Source of the DNA: Sambucus nigra
Taxonomy: Eukaryota; Streptophyta; Magnoliopsida; Dipsacales; Adoxaceae
Reading direction: 5' to 3'
NCBI GenBank assembly: GCA_949130495.1
Contig: OX422213.1
Span: 541,699,467 to 541,763,466 of the forward strand
Length of the DNA: 64,000 nt
The translations under genes were made by a program, and so were the position numbers. How positions within the stretch are numbered: position 1 is the first letter of the stretch; every line of letters begins with the position of its first letter. Shown here piece by piece: positions 1 to 11,338 of this stretch. The notes under the pieces were generated by a model, which worked only from the letters and a program-made list of their open reading frames with translations, was not told where the DNA came from and made no database searches.

Positions 1-1309
1 AATTCTCAAAACTCACTTCTTCTTGTAACCAAGTTTCCAACTCTTCCACCTCACGCTCAAACTCAGTATAAGAACTCTTATTCTCACCACCTTGCACTAA
101 ACAAACTTCCAGTGCATCTCCTCCTATGATCTTCTCGATGTGTTCATCAACCGCCACTTCAATAAGATCCACCTCATGAATTTCATCCTCATCACCCATT
201 TGGTTAGCGACATTGAAAATATTGGTCTCGAGAGTCATGCTTCCAAAAGTGAGTTGCATTTGTCCATTCCGTGTATTGATCAAAGCATTAGCAGTAGCTA
301 AAAATGGACGGCCCAATATTATTGGAACATGATTTGTCGCATGGGGAAAAGGCTCAGTGTCCCAAATGACAAAATCAACCGGGAAGTAAAACGTGTCCAC
401 TTGAACGATTACGTCCTCCATAACCCCACGAGGCACTTTCACTATTCGATCAACTATCTTTAGAGTGATTCGGGTAGGTTTTAGATCACTTAAATCAATC
501 TGCTTATAAATAGAGTATGGAAGGATGTTCACACTCGCACCTAAGTCAAGCAATGTTTTTTCCACTAAACTCTCTCCTATGACACACGAAATTATAGGTG
601 CACCGACATCCTTGAATTTTGGTGGAAGATCACTAAGAAGGACCGAGCTCACATTTTGTGCCAAGAAAACGTTCTTCTTCACCTTAAGCAGTCGTTTGAC
701 AGTAAAAAGATCTTTGATGACCTTGGCGTATGCTGGAATTTGTTGGATAGCATCCAAAAATGGCAAGTTCAACTTTACTTGCTTCAAAACATCTAACACT
801 TCCGTACGCGAAGCCCCTTTTTTGGGTGGTGCTAAGCGTTGAGGGAATGGAGCAGCAGTGGGCAGTTTTACTTCAACTTCAGGTTCAACTCCCTCATCTT
901 TATCTTCCATGCGCAATGGAGTCTCCTCAGATTCTGGCGCTTCCTTAGCTTTAGATTCCTTGGGAAGTGTTGGCGCTATATTAATTACGCGACCACTACA
1001 GAGAGTAGTGACAACTTGACATTGTTCTGGAAAATCCGATGATGTGGAACTAACCGTGGTTTGTCCTTGGAGAGGGGGTCTTTGGCCTTGATCTGGGAAT
1101 TTACCCTTCTCCTGAGTATTCACTACAGATTGTAACCTAGAGATGCTAGTATGAATTTCCGTGAACATTCGATCATATTTAGCATTGCTCTCCTTTTGAG
1201 ATTGGATGAATTGATTCATATTATCTTCAAGAGATCGCCTAGGTGGAGCGACATACGGACCAGGAGGTGGTACCTGCATAGGAGCATGCATCGGAGGGGC
1301 TAATTGCTA
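1..1309 (-). pseudogene. Ty3/gypsy (Athila-like) linker and aspartic protease, cut by window edge
   Basis: Seen: on the minus strand the frame is open from an in-frame TAG at 1307-1309 to the left edge. After a proline-rich and charged linker it encodes a retropepsin-like domain. The active-site motif reads LLDLGASVNILPYSIY (about 500-560), followed by a flap-like stretch and IILGRPFLATANALI (about 270-330). Family knowledge: this pattern is the protease of plant gypsy elements, which matures the Gag-Pol polyprotein. The motif has DLGAS where DTGAS or DSGAS would be commonest, a variant that occurs in plant elements of this type. RT, RNase H and integrase would lie to the left, outside the window. 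The neighbour at 1310-2600 is the gag of the same element. Confident as a gypsy protease; the Athila-like lineage is inferred from gag and the primer-binding site. Confidence 0.85.
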
Positions 1310-2600
1310 AAATTGAGGGGGTGGTAGTGGTAAAGTCACATGTGGGTTAGGATCCATCCCCCCTTGTGGTTGTCCATAATTGAAACCATGATGATTCCTC
1401 CAAGATTGATTGTATGCATTCCCTTGCGGTGCATTAAAATTTCTGCAAAACCCTCCTATCACCTCAACTTGTTCAGTGTACATTGCCTTGTATGCAGGGA
1501 TGGTAGGACATCCTTTGGTAGAATGACTAGCAACACAAATGGCACAAACTTTTTCTTTTCCTGATTGCACGGGTCCAGCTACTTCTTTAATCGCACTTCA
1601 AGCATGTCTTTGAAATTTTTTTCCAATTGGTCAAATTTACAATCTAACAAAGTATCCTTGTCCAAGTGATAAATACCGGACGCAGTAGGGAAGTTGAACA
1701 CTTGTCGATTTTTATTTTGACTATTGGGGTCAGAAACATCCCATGCTTGTGTAGTCTCCACTACATATTTCAGATGAGCCTCATCATCGCTGAAGTCTAA
1801 CTCCCAAAAAGGTCTTTCGCACATGGTCTGAACAAGTTGTTTAGATTCTAAAGTAAGCCCTTGATGGAAAAATGAAATAAGATGATGTTTTTCGAATCCA
1901 TGATGTGGGCAAGCACTAACTAACTCCTGAAATCTCTCCCAACACTTGTCGAAAGCCCCATTCTCATTTTGTCAAAAAGCTTGTATTTGAGCTTTGACAT
2001 AATTGGTTTTGTGTTATGGAAAGAATTTGGAGAGAAAATTGGTTTGCATATCTCGCCAAGATAAAACAGAATTCGGTAGTACTGACCATAGCCAAGTCTT
2101 GTCTTTATCCTTTAAGGAAAAAGGGAAAAGCTTTAACCGAATAACATCTTGTGGGAAAGCTTGGTCACCAAATGTCTCACATGCTTCTTCAAACTCTCTA
2201 ATATGGAGATATGGTTTTTCAGAATCCATCCCATGAAATATGGGAAGAATTTGAATCATACCATTTCGAAAGTGGAACTGACCGGCATTAGACGAAAGTA
2301 AAATGCAACCAGGGGTAACAGTTCACTCTGGAAATAAAAGTTCTTTTATGGGAAGATATGGTATCTCTTACTCTCCGGCACCAACACCAACACTACCGTG
2401 CACAGACATATTGCTACCAAAAGATTCAGAATTCACACTCGGTGTTTGACTCAAGGTGTGACTTGTGATTGAATTATTCGGCGAAGGAGGTGGAACCCAA
2501 AAATGAGGAGAATTAGTGGTGTGAGAATTTTTAGAATTTTCTTCAGCAATAGGATTTTCGTGAACTTGGGTGGGAGATGAATTCTACATGTAAGCGCATA
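1310..2600 (-). pseudogene. Ty3/gypsy (Athila-like) gag, broken by stops and a frameshift
   Basis: Seen: the minus strand from about 2260 to 2014 encodes a Retrotrans_gag-like segment (PYLHIREFEEACETFGDQ, then RLKLFPFSLKDKDKTWL and FLSKFFP). The same frame continues to 1579 after two stops, one just after FLSKFFP and one a few codons later. A change of frame near 1575 leads into a zinc-knuckle-like CAICVASHSTKGC and the NAYNQSWRNHHGFNYG stretch typical of Athila-type gag. A Ser/Thr/Pro-rich leader lies upstream (about 2600-2260), with a further stop near 2370. Role: capsid and nucleocapsid precursor that packages element RNA in virus-like particles. The stops mean this copy cannot make full Gag. 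Confidence 0.85.
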
Positions 2601-2685
2601 AGAGATGAGCTGAAAATTACTATTTTTTTTTAGAATGGAAATCACCTTAGGGTTAAAATCACTTTCCTAAAAAGTGCCAATTGAC

Positions 2686-2705
2686 GATCCCCGGCAACGG
2701 TGCCA
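2686..2705 (-). other. Primer-binding site of the Athila-like element
   Basis: The minus strand reads TGGCACCGTTGCCGGGGATC immediately downstream (minus sense) of the LTR end, spaced by six bases. From memory this matches the tRNA-Asp-type primer site of Athila-like gypsy elements, with A where G is usual at position 5. It fixes the element's orientation and the inner LTR boundary. Confidence 0.8.
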
Positions 2706-2711
2706 AAAACT

Positions 2712-4270
2712 TGACGCGATAGAGAATTTATCTTAGAAAGGCGTTCTATCTAGGCTCAAGTGCAAGCCTGTCGCGTTAGTAATAATTCAACAAGTCGGGA
2801 TCGTATCCACAGGGATAAAAAATTAACAATTTTGAGTAACGTAGGAATAGTTATTTAACCTTGAAATGGTTCCTCCACAGAAGAGTAAATATAATTGATG
2901 GTTGTAAATATCCACTTGGGATGAAATAAAATGTGCACAAAGACACTAAGAATTATAAAGAAATTAGATTTGAAAATGAGAGAAAATAGGGTGGAGTACA
3001 ATCCCTCAAACGTTAACGAATTACCGTATAGAATACTAGAATTGTGAATTGAAATTTTTGACTAAATCCAGTCTTTATAGATCCTAAGCATTACATATAT
3101 GAAGGATATAGCCCGCATCATATGAAATCAAAGGTAAATACAAAGCGGTGAATGGACAATTACACTTGCATAGTGATCTTAAACATCCCAAGTACCTAGG
3201 GAAAGAGAGATTAAAATATCGGCTATATTCGTATAATTTCCATACACAATTCGGTCAATATTTAATTTTCCCTCTATTTTCTACATGGATCATTCACCTC
3301 GGGATGAGTTCATGTACCCCAACCCTTGAGAATTTAGCTAGACATGGTTTTACTAGAAAACAAATTCATACATGGAATTATAGATCTAACAAACATTGTT
3401 AAAAAATTGCAAAACAATTGAGGAATAAAGTAGAGAATAAATAAGAGAATGGAAATTTTACACTCGTATTCAGCAACAGGAAAAACAAATGAACTTGAAT
3501 CCCGAAAACGTCCTCTTTCTCAACCTTACAAACTAGGGTTTATGAAAACTTCTACCAAAGACAACTAATAATATTTTTTAACTTCTGAATTTCTCTCTCT
3601 AATTCGACTCCTCTGGAATGAGGTAGGGCTTGGTCTTTTATAGAATCAACTAGCACGAATTTGACAGCTACAATCGTTGGCTGCGCAAGATTCTGCAAGA
3701 TATGCACCTCTTGATCTTTATAATTAATGCCAGGATTTCGCACACCCGGACCGATCCGGATCCCCTTGGATCGGTTCATTTCTCAAGCAACTGGATCGGT
3801 TCTTTTTTAATTCTACCGAATCGGTTCGGATCCCATCGGACCGGTTCTTCTTTCATCGATTCGGCATCCATCTGGGGTCTATTGGAATGGTGGCATTTCG
3901 GATCGATCCGAAATATACCGGATCGGTCCGATTTTCTTCAATGTTGACTCTTTCTTTCCATCTTTGACTAGCCATAACTTTTTATCTCGAGCTCCGATTT
4001 GAGTGTCGACTCTTCTGATGCTCTTGTGAAATCAAGATCTTCAACTTCCCTTTAGGCGTCGAATCCGAACTTCAGGTATAAATTTATGCATTTTCCCTTT
4101 GACTTTTCTTCCTTTGTTCTTTTCCTTTCTTCCGATTTCTTTCTCTCTTTTCTTGCACTAAATTCCTGTAAAATCCATTAGAAATACACGAAACTCGGGG
4201 TACTTGTTAGAAATAGTCAATGGCAATGATATGGAATAAAAACGATTCAATTACCTTGTTCGAGATATCA
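2712..4270 (-). repeat. 5' LTR of the Athila-like gypsy element
   Basis: On the plus strand the repeat begins TGACGCGATAGAG right after the primer-binding site. It includes the conserved stretch CAAGTCGGGATCGTATCC (about 2790) that I associate with the inner LTR end of such elements. The outer end was placed at a CA near 4270 (minus sense TGATATCTCGAACAAGG), but the partner LTR and target duplication lie outside the window, so this end is provisional by tens of bases. It is AT-rich except for a block at 3745-3935. The reading frames at 3148-3402 and 3552-3947 lie inside it and show no recognised domain. Confidence 0.65.
3745..3935. repeat. Cluster of CGGATCGGTTC-like motifs inside the LTR
   Basis: At least eight imperfect copies of GATCGG, GGATCGGTTC or the inverted CCGATCCG occur in about 190 bp, in both orientations, inside an otherwise AT-rich LTR. 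The density could reflect a U3 enhancer or protein-binding array, or internal microduplication. No function is established from sequence alone. Confidence 0.6.
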
Positions 4271-4289
4271 AAATCACTAACTTAAGGGG

Positions 4290-5960
4290 CTAAATTCAGA
4301 ATAATTTATGCTTGGTCACCTGGATTTTATAATGATCTTTCGGGTGGGTGATGGTGCCCAAGGGTGGTGGGTTTTTTTTGATTTGGGAGTGCTTCCTTAT
4401 CCCCAATTTGTGATGAATGGGGGCTATCAAGATGGATGGGTTGGTGTTAGGGATGACAACCGGTCTGGTTTGGGGCAAGTTTGCTAACACCATAACGTTC
4501 TGCATGAGTTTTTTAAACTGTCGCGCATCATGACCCATGATGGATTTATTATAACATGTTCTGAACTCGACTAAGTGTAAACCACCTAACCCCCTCGGCT
4601 CGTGTCCCCTCCCCGTTTATATTACACCCCATGTTAAATCCACATACATAATTTTATCTATCCATATATAAGATTTTGGTGTTAAATATATTAAAGAAGT
4701 ATATTTAAGTAAATTGAAGAAATAATAGGAGTGTTTGATAGGGCGTTGGTGCCGGGGTTGGGATGATATGGTTGTGGGTTGTTGGTGACATTCAGTTTTG
4801 GTAGGATGGATAACCTCACGGCCTAGAAATTCTCAGTAATGTGGTCGAGTCCTTAATAAAACTCGCAATGGGCGTCGACCCGCCAGTTCTTATCTGTGAA
4901 TGCTGGGAATGGTATAGGGTTGCGAGGTCGGAAGTGACCTTCCATTTTCAGGGTGGCATATACCCCAGTTATCGGGAGCTTGAAAGTTAGTGAGTTGTAT
5001 GAGTTAAGATCTGAACTCTTTTGAAGGAAGCATAACTTGGTAGTTTGAGGAAAGGGGTCCTTGTTGAAAAAGTGTAGCGATGGCTTGGGATATATTAAGA
5101 ACTGTACGTGATTTTAGTTCCTGAAAGATTAGGAGTGTGGTGATATGAGATGTAAAAGCTTCAGGTGAGGTTTTTCGGACAAAAAATGGTTTGCAACTTG
5201 ATAAGGTTCATTAGTAGATTTTGTAGACCTAGTAACCAAAATCTCCTCAATCATAATACCAATGTAGTTGATTTCTTTGGAGTTAGGGATCTAGGTGAGC
5301 CGTAGTTCATTTAGTATTTCTTTTCAGAGGTTCCTGATTATGATCTTTATCTAGTCATTTTCAAGGGGTAGTTGATCATTTGATCGACTTTCTCTCTCCA
5401 ATGAGTGAAAAAAGCACCAATTGTCTCTCTCGCCTCTTGCTTCAATATTTCTAAGTCTTTATGGGATATAAAAAGTTCCTCCTTGTATTCGTATTCCTAT
5501 AGGAAAGCACAATATATTTTAGTCCCATATACCAGGTAAAGGATCCTATGGACAAAGTGGAAGAGAACATGATCTCTATAACCCATAGTCCTACATTTCA
5601 GACCTACATTTTAAGGTGGTAGTTGAATAAGTGGGCAATTGGGGAGACCCGTCCTTTATAGGTTTTGAAGACCGACATCTTGAATTTCTATGGAAATAGG
5701 TCTTCAGGATATATGTCCATCTTCTTGATGTTCTTAAGGCCATTGGTAGTTTGAATTTTACTAATAGTTTCCTAAAGTAGACTTAGTTGATATTGGACCT
5801 ACATGATCTCCTCATTTTTATGTGGGGTCATAAATTTTCTGTCCAGTGGGGGAGCTAAAGATTTTGGATCGTGAGGGTTGTGTAAGGCAATGTGTGGGTA
5901 CTCGGGGTACGACCGATAGGGTTTAAAATATCTGTGTGGGGAACAAGGTATAGGAGTGAT
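4290..5960 (-). pseudogene. Old Ty3/gypsy gag relic (Ogre/Tat-like)
   Basis: No long frame survives, but joining minus-strand frames by eye gives a gag-like order. About 5720-5640 reads FKMSVFKTYKGRVSPIAHL. About 5550-5470 has WYMGL. About 5450-5380 has SKRRERQLVLFSLIGERK or, in the next frame, LKQEARETIGAFFTHWRER. About 5370-5230 resembles the region that follows in soybean- and legume-type gags (NDQIKIIIRNL, NSKEINYIGIMIEEIL). Near 4870-4830 a CEFY-x-GLDHITEN segment resembles the knuckle. The frame at 4296-4538 follows. Many indels separate these pieces, so this is an ancient copy distinct from the element at 1-4270. Lineage is uncertain. Confidence 0.6.
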
Positions 5961-7374
5961 ATTCACCAACATTTTTAGGGAGAATCTAGGCTAGTACTAG
6001 TGTAGGTAGATCCTGGGATTAGATGGTATTGATTCAAGCATAGTAGTGGCCTATTATAGGAAGACTTATGAAAAATTTAGGCCCCTAATCTCAGACTGCA
6101 TGGTATTTTTTGAGGCGGATATGGTCTTAAGTTATCTCAAAATCCAATTCATTGCGTATGAAGCCTGATCTTCTTTATTGGACATGGATATTTATATGAA
6201 TAAGGCTTGTCAATTATGGGTGGGGAGCTCACTGATGAAACCAAAATGACAACATGGAGTGAGTACTCGATCTTTGAGGGTATGAATTTAGTGTGATCTC
6301 TCTTCTAATAACAATAGCCTTGCAAAACAATTCAGGAAGATTTGGTTTAGGCTTTTTCATACAAAAGAACTAATGGAAGGATAACACAAAGGGGAGAAGT
6401 ACTCATATATGTATAATATTTTCTTATGCAATTATTTTGTCTACTTTTAACCGTATGTGGATGGTATTTTATTTGTTGTAGCTTTTGTTTGGTTGTGTCT
6501 TCTGAGGGGAAGAACTGAACAAAATCCTGTTGGATTTAGATAAGTAGGGGTGAGCTATCATTTTTCGTATGTGAAGCGAACGAGTAATAAATTTCAACCT
6601 ATTATTTTATCAAATTAAAAAGTGGTTAGGGTAATCCAACGTATGGTAAATATGTTGTGGAGATAACTTGCGAATTCATATTGTTTATGGTCCACCTAAA
6701 AATGGGAAGACATTCAGACTGAAATCCGAGGGGTTTTGGACCAGCTTTCGGCCATATGATAATTTTATAATTTTATTTTATCAAAGCTAATGACCTATAA
6801 GTATCTGTGTTTTTTGTGCAATGGGGTGCGTTCTTAAATCTTTTTCTTTATGAAAAGGGATATGTGACTCAGTTATCGGTGGATCACTTTCATTGCTATG
6901 GATCATGTTATACTAAGCTTTTTGGACTAAACGACCTTTACGGTATGTAAAAAAATATTTTAACCTAGTACTGAACAGCTGTGAAATCGTACTCTATATA
7001 ACTAATTATTGAACAAACTTCAAATGTACCTTGTCATCGAGACTTTGGAATCAAGAGAGAAGTTGGCGAAAAGAGTGAGATTTCATCGGTGATTAGCCTT
7101 TAGGGAAATGACTTTTCAAAAGTACGAATTTCAGTAAAGGAATAGATTTCTATAAAGTACAAACTTCTCTTAGGGAGATGTGACATTTTGAAATTATGAT
7201 CCTCTTTTTTGAGTGAAGAAACTTTTCTAAGGTACGAACTCCTTCTCGCCAATCGCTTTTGTTCTCGAGGGTATATGGTTTAAATAATATGATAATCAAG
7301 ACTATACAATGCATGATGTAAAAAAATGTAATTTTATTTTACATACTTAGATATTTATTTTATTCAAGGTCAGT
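5961..7374. other. No recognisable gene; probable decayed retroelement
   Basis: Both strands are full of stops and I see no domain, structural RNA or clean terminal repeat. Position suggests it may be the 5' leader or LTR of the gag relic to its left, since that relic reads leftwards, but nothing here proves it. Confidence 0.4.
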
Positions 7375-7846
7375 TGATACCAAAAATTATCCTGCTACGT
7401 GGACCATTCATGTATGAACAGGTGTTATCCATCTGGGCATTAATCCAAGTCAGCAACGATGAGTCACCGATCAACTGAAGGAATGTCGACCAACAGGTTA
7501 AAGAAGCCCGACTAACACTAGGAAGATTGACCAACATTGACAGTAAATCGCCAATGATTGTATAAATTATTAACATTATACAAATGTGAACTCCTATGTT
7601 ATAAAGGCATTCCATACTTTAATATTCCTACTCTTGTACACCCTCAAGGGGCTATAAATACATTTTAAAGCCTACATCCAAGGGACATGAAAATCGAGAC
7701 AAGTGTAAATTGAACAAGCCCAAGGCAATTACACAACAGTGGACGTAGGGTTTCCTTTTTCAGCCGAACCACTTAAAAATCCTTTATCTCCTTTTCTTAT
7801 ATTTATATGTGAACAATCAATTAGATAAATCTAGTTTTTTGCATCA
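7375..7846 (+). repeat. 5' LTR of the Tat-lineage element
   Basis: Begins TGATACCAAAAATTATCCTG and ends GCATCA just before the primer-binding site, about 470 bp. It contains a TATA-like GCTATAAATACA at about 7651 after a CTTGTACACCCTCAAGG stretch, which suits a U3 promoter. No second LTR was found for comparison, so the outer end rests on the TG start and family resemblance. Confidence 0.6.
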
Positions 7847-7852
7847 ACATAT

Positions 7853-7870
7853 TGGCTTCGTCTGTTGGAA
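7853..7870 (+). other. Primer-binding site (degenerate) of the Tat-lineage element
   Basis: TGGCTTCGTCTGTTGGAA lies seven bases after the LTR end. It resembles the TGGCGCCGTCTGTGGGAA site common in Tat-lineage elements, with a few substitutions consistent with decay. Confidence 0.65.
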
Positions 7871-7907
7871 CGTATTTCTAATCGTTCTCATTCGTTTAAA
7901 CACTTAG

Positions 7908-9433
7908 ATGCCTAATATTCCTGAATCAAGTCTTATAAACGATAGCATTCTGCCTATCCCTTTTGCCCCACCAGTAGCGAATGAATTAACTAGAATTCTG
8001 GTCAGTATTGCAAGAGGCCAAGAGACTATACAGGACATTATTAGGAAACTCGAGCAAACTCTTCAACTAGGAGCATCTACTCTATCTGCCCGTGAAAATA
8101 TGCTGCCACCACCACCAAGAGGTGGCAAGCAAAGTTAGTCAAGAACCATAGGAGATACTTCCTATCATCCAGGGTTAAATTCATTACTCAGGGGGTCAGA
8201 ATCCTTCAATACACAATCCTACTCTCCAAAGGGGATAAGTTCTTTAGAAAGGCTAAGTCAGGCTTCTCCCTTAGATCATTTGGGACCCAAGGGGAACATA
8301 AATGTTCCTATGGCAATGTGGGAAAACACCCATTAACCATATGATCGAAGGTAAGGCTTTACCCAATCTAGATCAGACGCTCGACGTACTGCTCGAGATG
8401 AGCAACAATCCCAAGAAGAGAGTTCGACGAACAACAAAACAACAATGCATAGGATTAATGCTGGTAACAACGCTTGGAAAGGTTCTATCTAGAGATTGTA
8501 GGACAGGCTAGGAGAGATGGCTAAGGCTAAAAAACCAATATAAAAAAGCTTTGTAAAAGGATATCCCTTCATAAAAGCAATTGTGTATTCCCCACTCCAG
8601 TAAAGTTCAAAGCTCCAGTGGTTACACCCAAATATGATGAGAAAACTGACCCAGTCCTCGATATAGAATAATACCAAGCAGTCGTCGATATTTATGCAGT
8701 TCCCGATGAAATAAGGTGTAGAGCATTTTTTGAAATAATTACTAGGTCTGCCCAAATCTGGTACAATAGCCTTCCTAGGGGATAGATTTCCAGCTTCAAC
8801 CTGTTGGCCGAACTATTTATTAGAAACTTTTGTTTTGGATCCAAGCCTGTAAAAAGGGTAGCATATTTACTCAGTGTGTGATAGAAGGAAAGAGAGAGCA
8901 CCAGGGACTACATCACTCGTTTCAATAACGAGAAGCTGGAGGTTATGAATTATAAGGAGAAAACTACTATAACATCCCTTATAAGTGGATTTCTCCCTGG
9001 CAAGCTCTATTATACAATTGCTAAGGATCACCCAAAGACCATGGCAGAACTGATGGCCAAAGAAGACTAAATCATGAATGCCGAGGAAGCAATGGCAACC
9101 AAGTGGAGCTCGGGAGTAAAAGCCGAAGGCAAAAATGACAAGAAGGATCACAAATATTGCAAGGAGCACAAGGAATAAAAATATAAAGGATTTGTGGAAA
9201 GGCTCAAGAAGTATAACAGCTACACTCCACTAACCATGGGAATTCATCATGTTTTGGAGGAAATCAAACACAACAAAGAGTTCCGTTGGCCTGATAAGTT
9301 GAGGAGTTCCCCTACCAAGAGGGACAAAACTAAGTACTGTGAGTTCAATATAGACCATGGTCACACTATGGATCGTTGTATTACCCTTCAAAATAATATT
9401 AAAACTCTCATCCGAAGAGGAAAATTAAATTAG
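7908..9433 (+). pseudogene. Tat-lineage gag, broken
   Basis: Seen: an N-terminal open segment 7908-8138 (start MPNIPESSL, ending in a proline-rich stretch), then frames interrupted by stops and shifts. From about 8690 the plus strand reads RCRAFFEIITRSAQIWYNSL and LAELFIRNF, the core of a plant gypsy Gag. It continues to RDYITRFNNEKLEV and MAELMAKED, and then an open segment 9194-9433 with KYCEFNIDHGHTMDRC, the knuckle-like motif of Tat-type Gag. At least three stops and two frame changes lie between. Role: capsid and nucleocapsid protein; not functional in this copy. Confidence 0.8.
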
Positions 9434-9613
9434 TTTATTAATCGGTAGAATAATAAAGGAGCTCGGAACAGATTAAAATCTCCTTGTAGACCTAGAGAGG
9501 ATAAGAAGAGAGCTCATAATGATGTCCATGATTATGATCCCGACTTACCCAAAAGTCCTCGACAATCGAAACACAAGGTTTTCAGACTCAGTTTTGGTTC
9601 TTTTGATTGCCAA

Positions 9614-10048
9614 ATGATTATAGGTGGAGATACAGGAGGAGGAGATCATACAGCTGAACGAAAAGCTTACCTCAATGAGGCTCAAGCTTGCTTGTACATA
9701 CAGAGGATAAATATTTTCGAGGAAGATAGGCCAAGGAAGGTTAACCAAGATAAAATGGTGATAGAATTTTCTAAAAATGACCTATCAGGAGTACTGTACC
9801 CTCATAATGACCCTATGGTAATCAAAATTAGAAAGGAAGATATCAATGTCTCTAGAGTGCTAATAGATATGGCAGCTAGGTAGATATCATGTTATATCCT
9901 TATTTCAGTAGCTTGAACTTTAAGCTCGGCCAATTAGATCCCTATCATCGACCACTAATAGGTTTTGCGGGTAAGCAAGTCTTCCCTTTAGGAACCATTA
10001 AGATGGAAGCGATGATTGGCACATGGCCAGTCAACCGAACAGAGAAAA
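9614..10048 (+). pseudogene. Tat-lineage protease, inactivated and split by the CACTA insertion
   Basis: The open stretch 9614-9883 leads to VLIDMAAR where an active retropepsin has a D-T/S-G-A/S loop. The catalytic D is present, but the following TG is replaced by MA and a stop follows. A frame change at about 9885 continues with LYPYFSSLNFKLGQLDP and PLIGFAGKQVFPLGTI, the expected protease C-terminal half. The frame ends at 10048 where the CACTA begins. It resumes at 16886, after the AAA target duplication, with VSFLLMDKNVHSDYKTIMG. The altered active site shows the host element was decaying, though this need not predate the insertion. Confidence 0.8.
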
Positions 10049-10063
10049 CACTACACCAAATTT

Positions 10064-10330
10064 GCCGAATTATCAAGGTCATTGACCTTGACAAATCCAA
10101 CTTGTCAAGGTCAATGACCGTGACATTTCGAGGCAAGACAACTTTTTTTGTCACGATCGTGTCACGGTCGTGTCGCGGTCAATGACCGTGACACATTTGT
10201 CACGGTTATGAACCGTGACTAAGCCGTGACCCTTTTTAAAAAATTGTCACGGTCATTGACCGTGACACATCCGTGACAACTTTGTGTCACGGACGTGTCA
10301 CGGTCAATGATCGTGGCAATTCTAGGTAGA
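10064..10330. repeat. Left subterminal palindromic repeats of the CACTA
   Basis: Roughly eight copies of variants of GTCACGGTCATTGACCGTGA, each nearly self-complementary, with shorter TGTCACGG forms between. In characterised CACTA elements subterminal repeats are bound by the TnpA-type protein and are needed for excision; that role is inferred here. The matching array is at 16636-16850. Confidence 0.88.
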
Positions 10331-10754
10331 ATTTAGAAAAAATCTGCTGCGCATTATGGCCACTGCCACTGCCCAGCAGTATAGTTGTACCTGTTATAGC
10401 AACGTTGTACCTGTTCCAAACAAACTAAAGATAATGCAAATATATATTCAAAATAGAAACTATTTAAGAAGAAACAACATCACCATCAATTATCTCAAAT
10501 CTATAAACTATTTGCATGGAAAAGAGATTTTGTACCGTGACGCTCGGGGACACCTCCTTATCCTTTCCTTCTCGTTCGAATAGCCACATAAGTATAGAGC
10601 ATATGTGGCCTACCCTTAGGGCCACTCCTTGTCCCCTAAATTGAAATAAAGAAAAATTAGTATCCGCCCCTCAAATATAGATAAATATAAATCGTAATTA
10701 AAATCGAAATCGAAATTAACATATAAATATAAATACATTACCTGTAGTGTCACT

Positions 10755-10942
10755 CAAATGGCTAACTTGAGCTCATATGGCACCTCCTTCCAACTAATGT
10801 ACCCCGGGCAATCGTGTCAAATATAATTCTCTTCATATCTAAACACTAAGAAATACCATAATCCTATGGAGTTATGCGTTGCAAATTCCTTCCAACCGTT
10901 GTGTAGCCAAAAATCAGCAGTTGAAGTTGTCAATTCCACCTT
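10755..10942 (-). pseudogene. Captured B3-domain (REM-type) fragment, minus-strand copy
   Basis: Reading minus from 10942: KVELTTSTADFWLHNGWKEF, then ATHNSIGLWYFLVFRYEE, then a stop (10817-10819), then HDCPGYISWKEVPYELK in the same frame. The W-L-x-N-G-W-x-E-F and FLVFRYE segments are hallmarks of the plant B3 DNA-binding domain, especially REM-type proteins. Transposases do not carry this domain, so I infer capture of a host gene fragment by the CACTA. Only part of the domain is present and no start is visible. A second copy faces it at 10964-11098. Confidence 0.75.
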
Positions 10943-11100
10943 TCAATGGTCTCCCATGTTTTGCTAGAAGTTCCAAGTGGTGGGGTATGGAAAGTGGAAT
11001 TGACAAATTCAACTGGTGATGTTTGGCTACATAACGGTTGGGAGGAATTTGCAGAGCATCGCTCCATAGGATTATGGCATTTCTTAGTGTTAGGATAGAC
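10836..11100. repeat. Long inverted repeat made of the two B3 fragments
   Basis: Left arm about 10836-10944 and right arm about 10993-11100 are imperfect reverse complements of about 105-110 bp, separated by about 48 bp. A transcript across this region would fold into a long hairpin, a known kind of trigger for small-RNA production in plants. Whether it is transcribed cannot be told from sequence. Confidence 0.88.
10964..11098 (+). pseudogene. Captured B3-domain (REM-type) fragment, plus-strand copy
   Basis: A plus-strand frame reads LEVPSGGVWKVELTNSTGDV, then WLHNGWEEFAEHRSIGLWHF and LVLG, ending at TAG 11096-11098. It matches the minus-strand copy at 10817-10942 residue by residue in its core and extends further N-terminally (LEVPSGGVW, a typical B3 segment). 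It differs from that copy by several substitutions in the overlap, so the duplication is not very recent, or the two copies were captured separately. Confidence 0.75.
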
Positions 11101-11338
11101 GAAGAGATTCAGTCTCCTCTCCACAAATAGGACACCTCAAATAACTATGTACTAATCACCTATTAAAGGTAAGAAGCGTATATTCATGGATTATTATAAA
11201 CAAAACTTAGATGTAGTTGGAATATTTATGTATTAATCTCCTCTCCACACACGCACACTACACAAGGGTGAAAATTATAAAGTGCAGATCAATTAAAAGC
11301 TTTAAAAATGGATGTTTCGGTACAAATTGAAATATTTA

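Noticed and set aside
10064..10330. CRISPR-like array
   Set aside because: Units are palindromic, unevenly spaced, have no unique spacers, lie inside CACTA ends and the DNA is from a plant.
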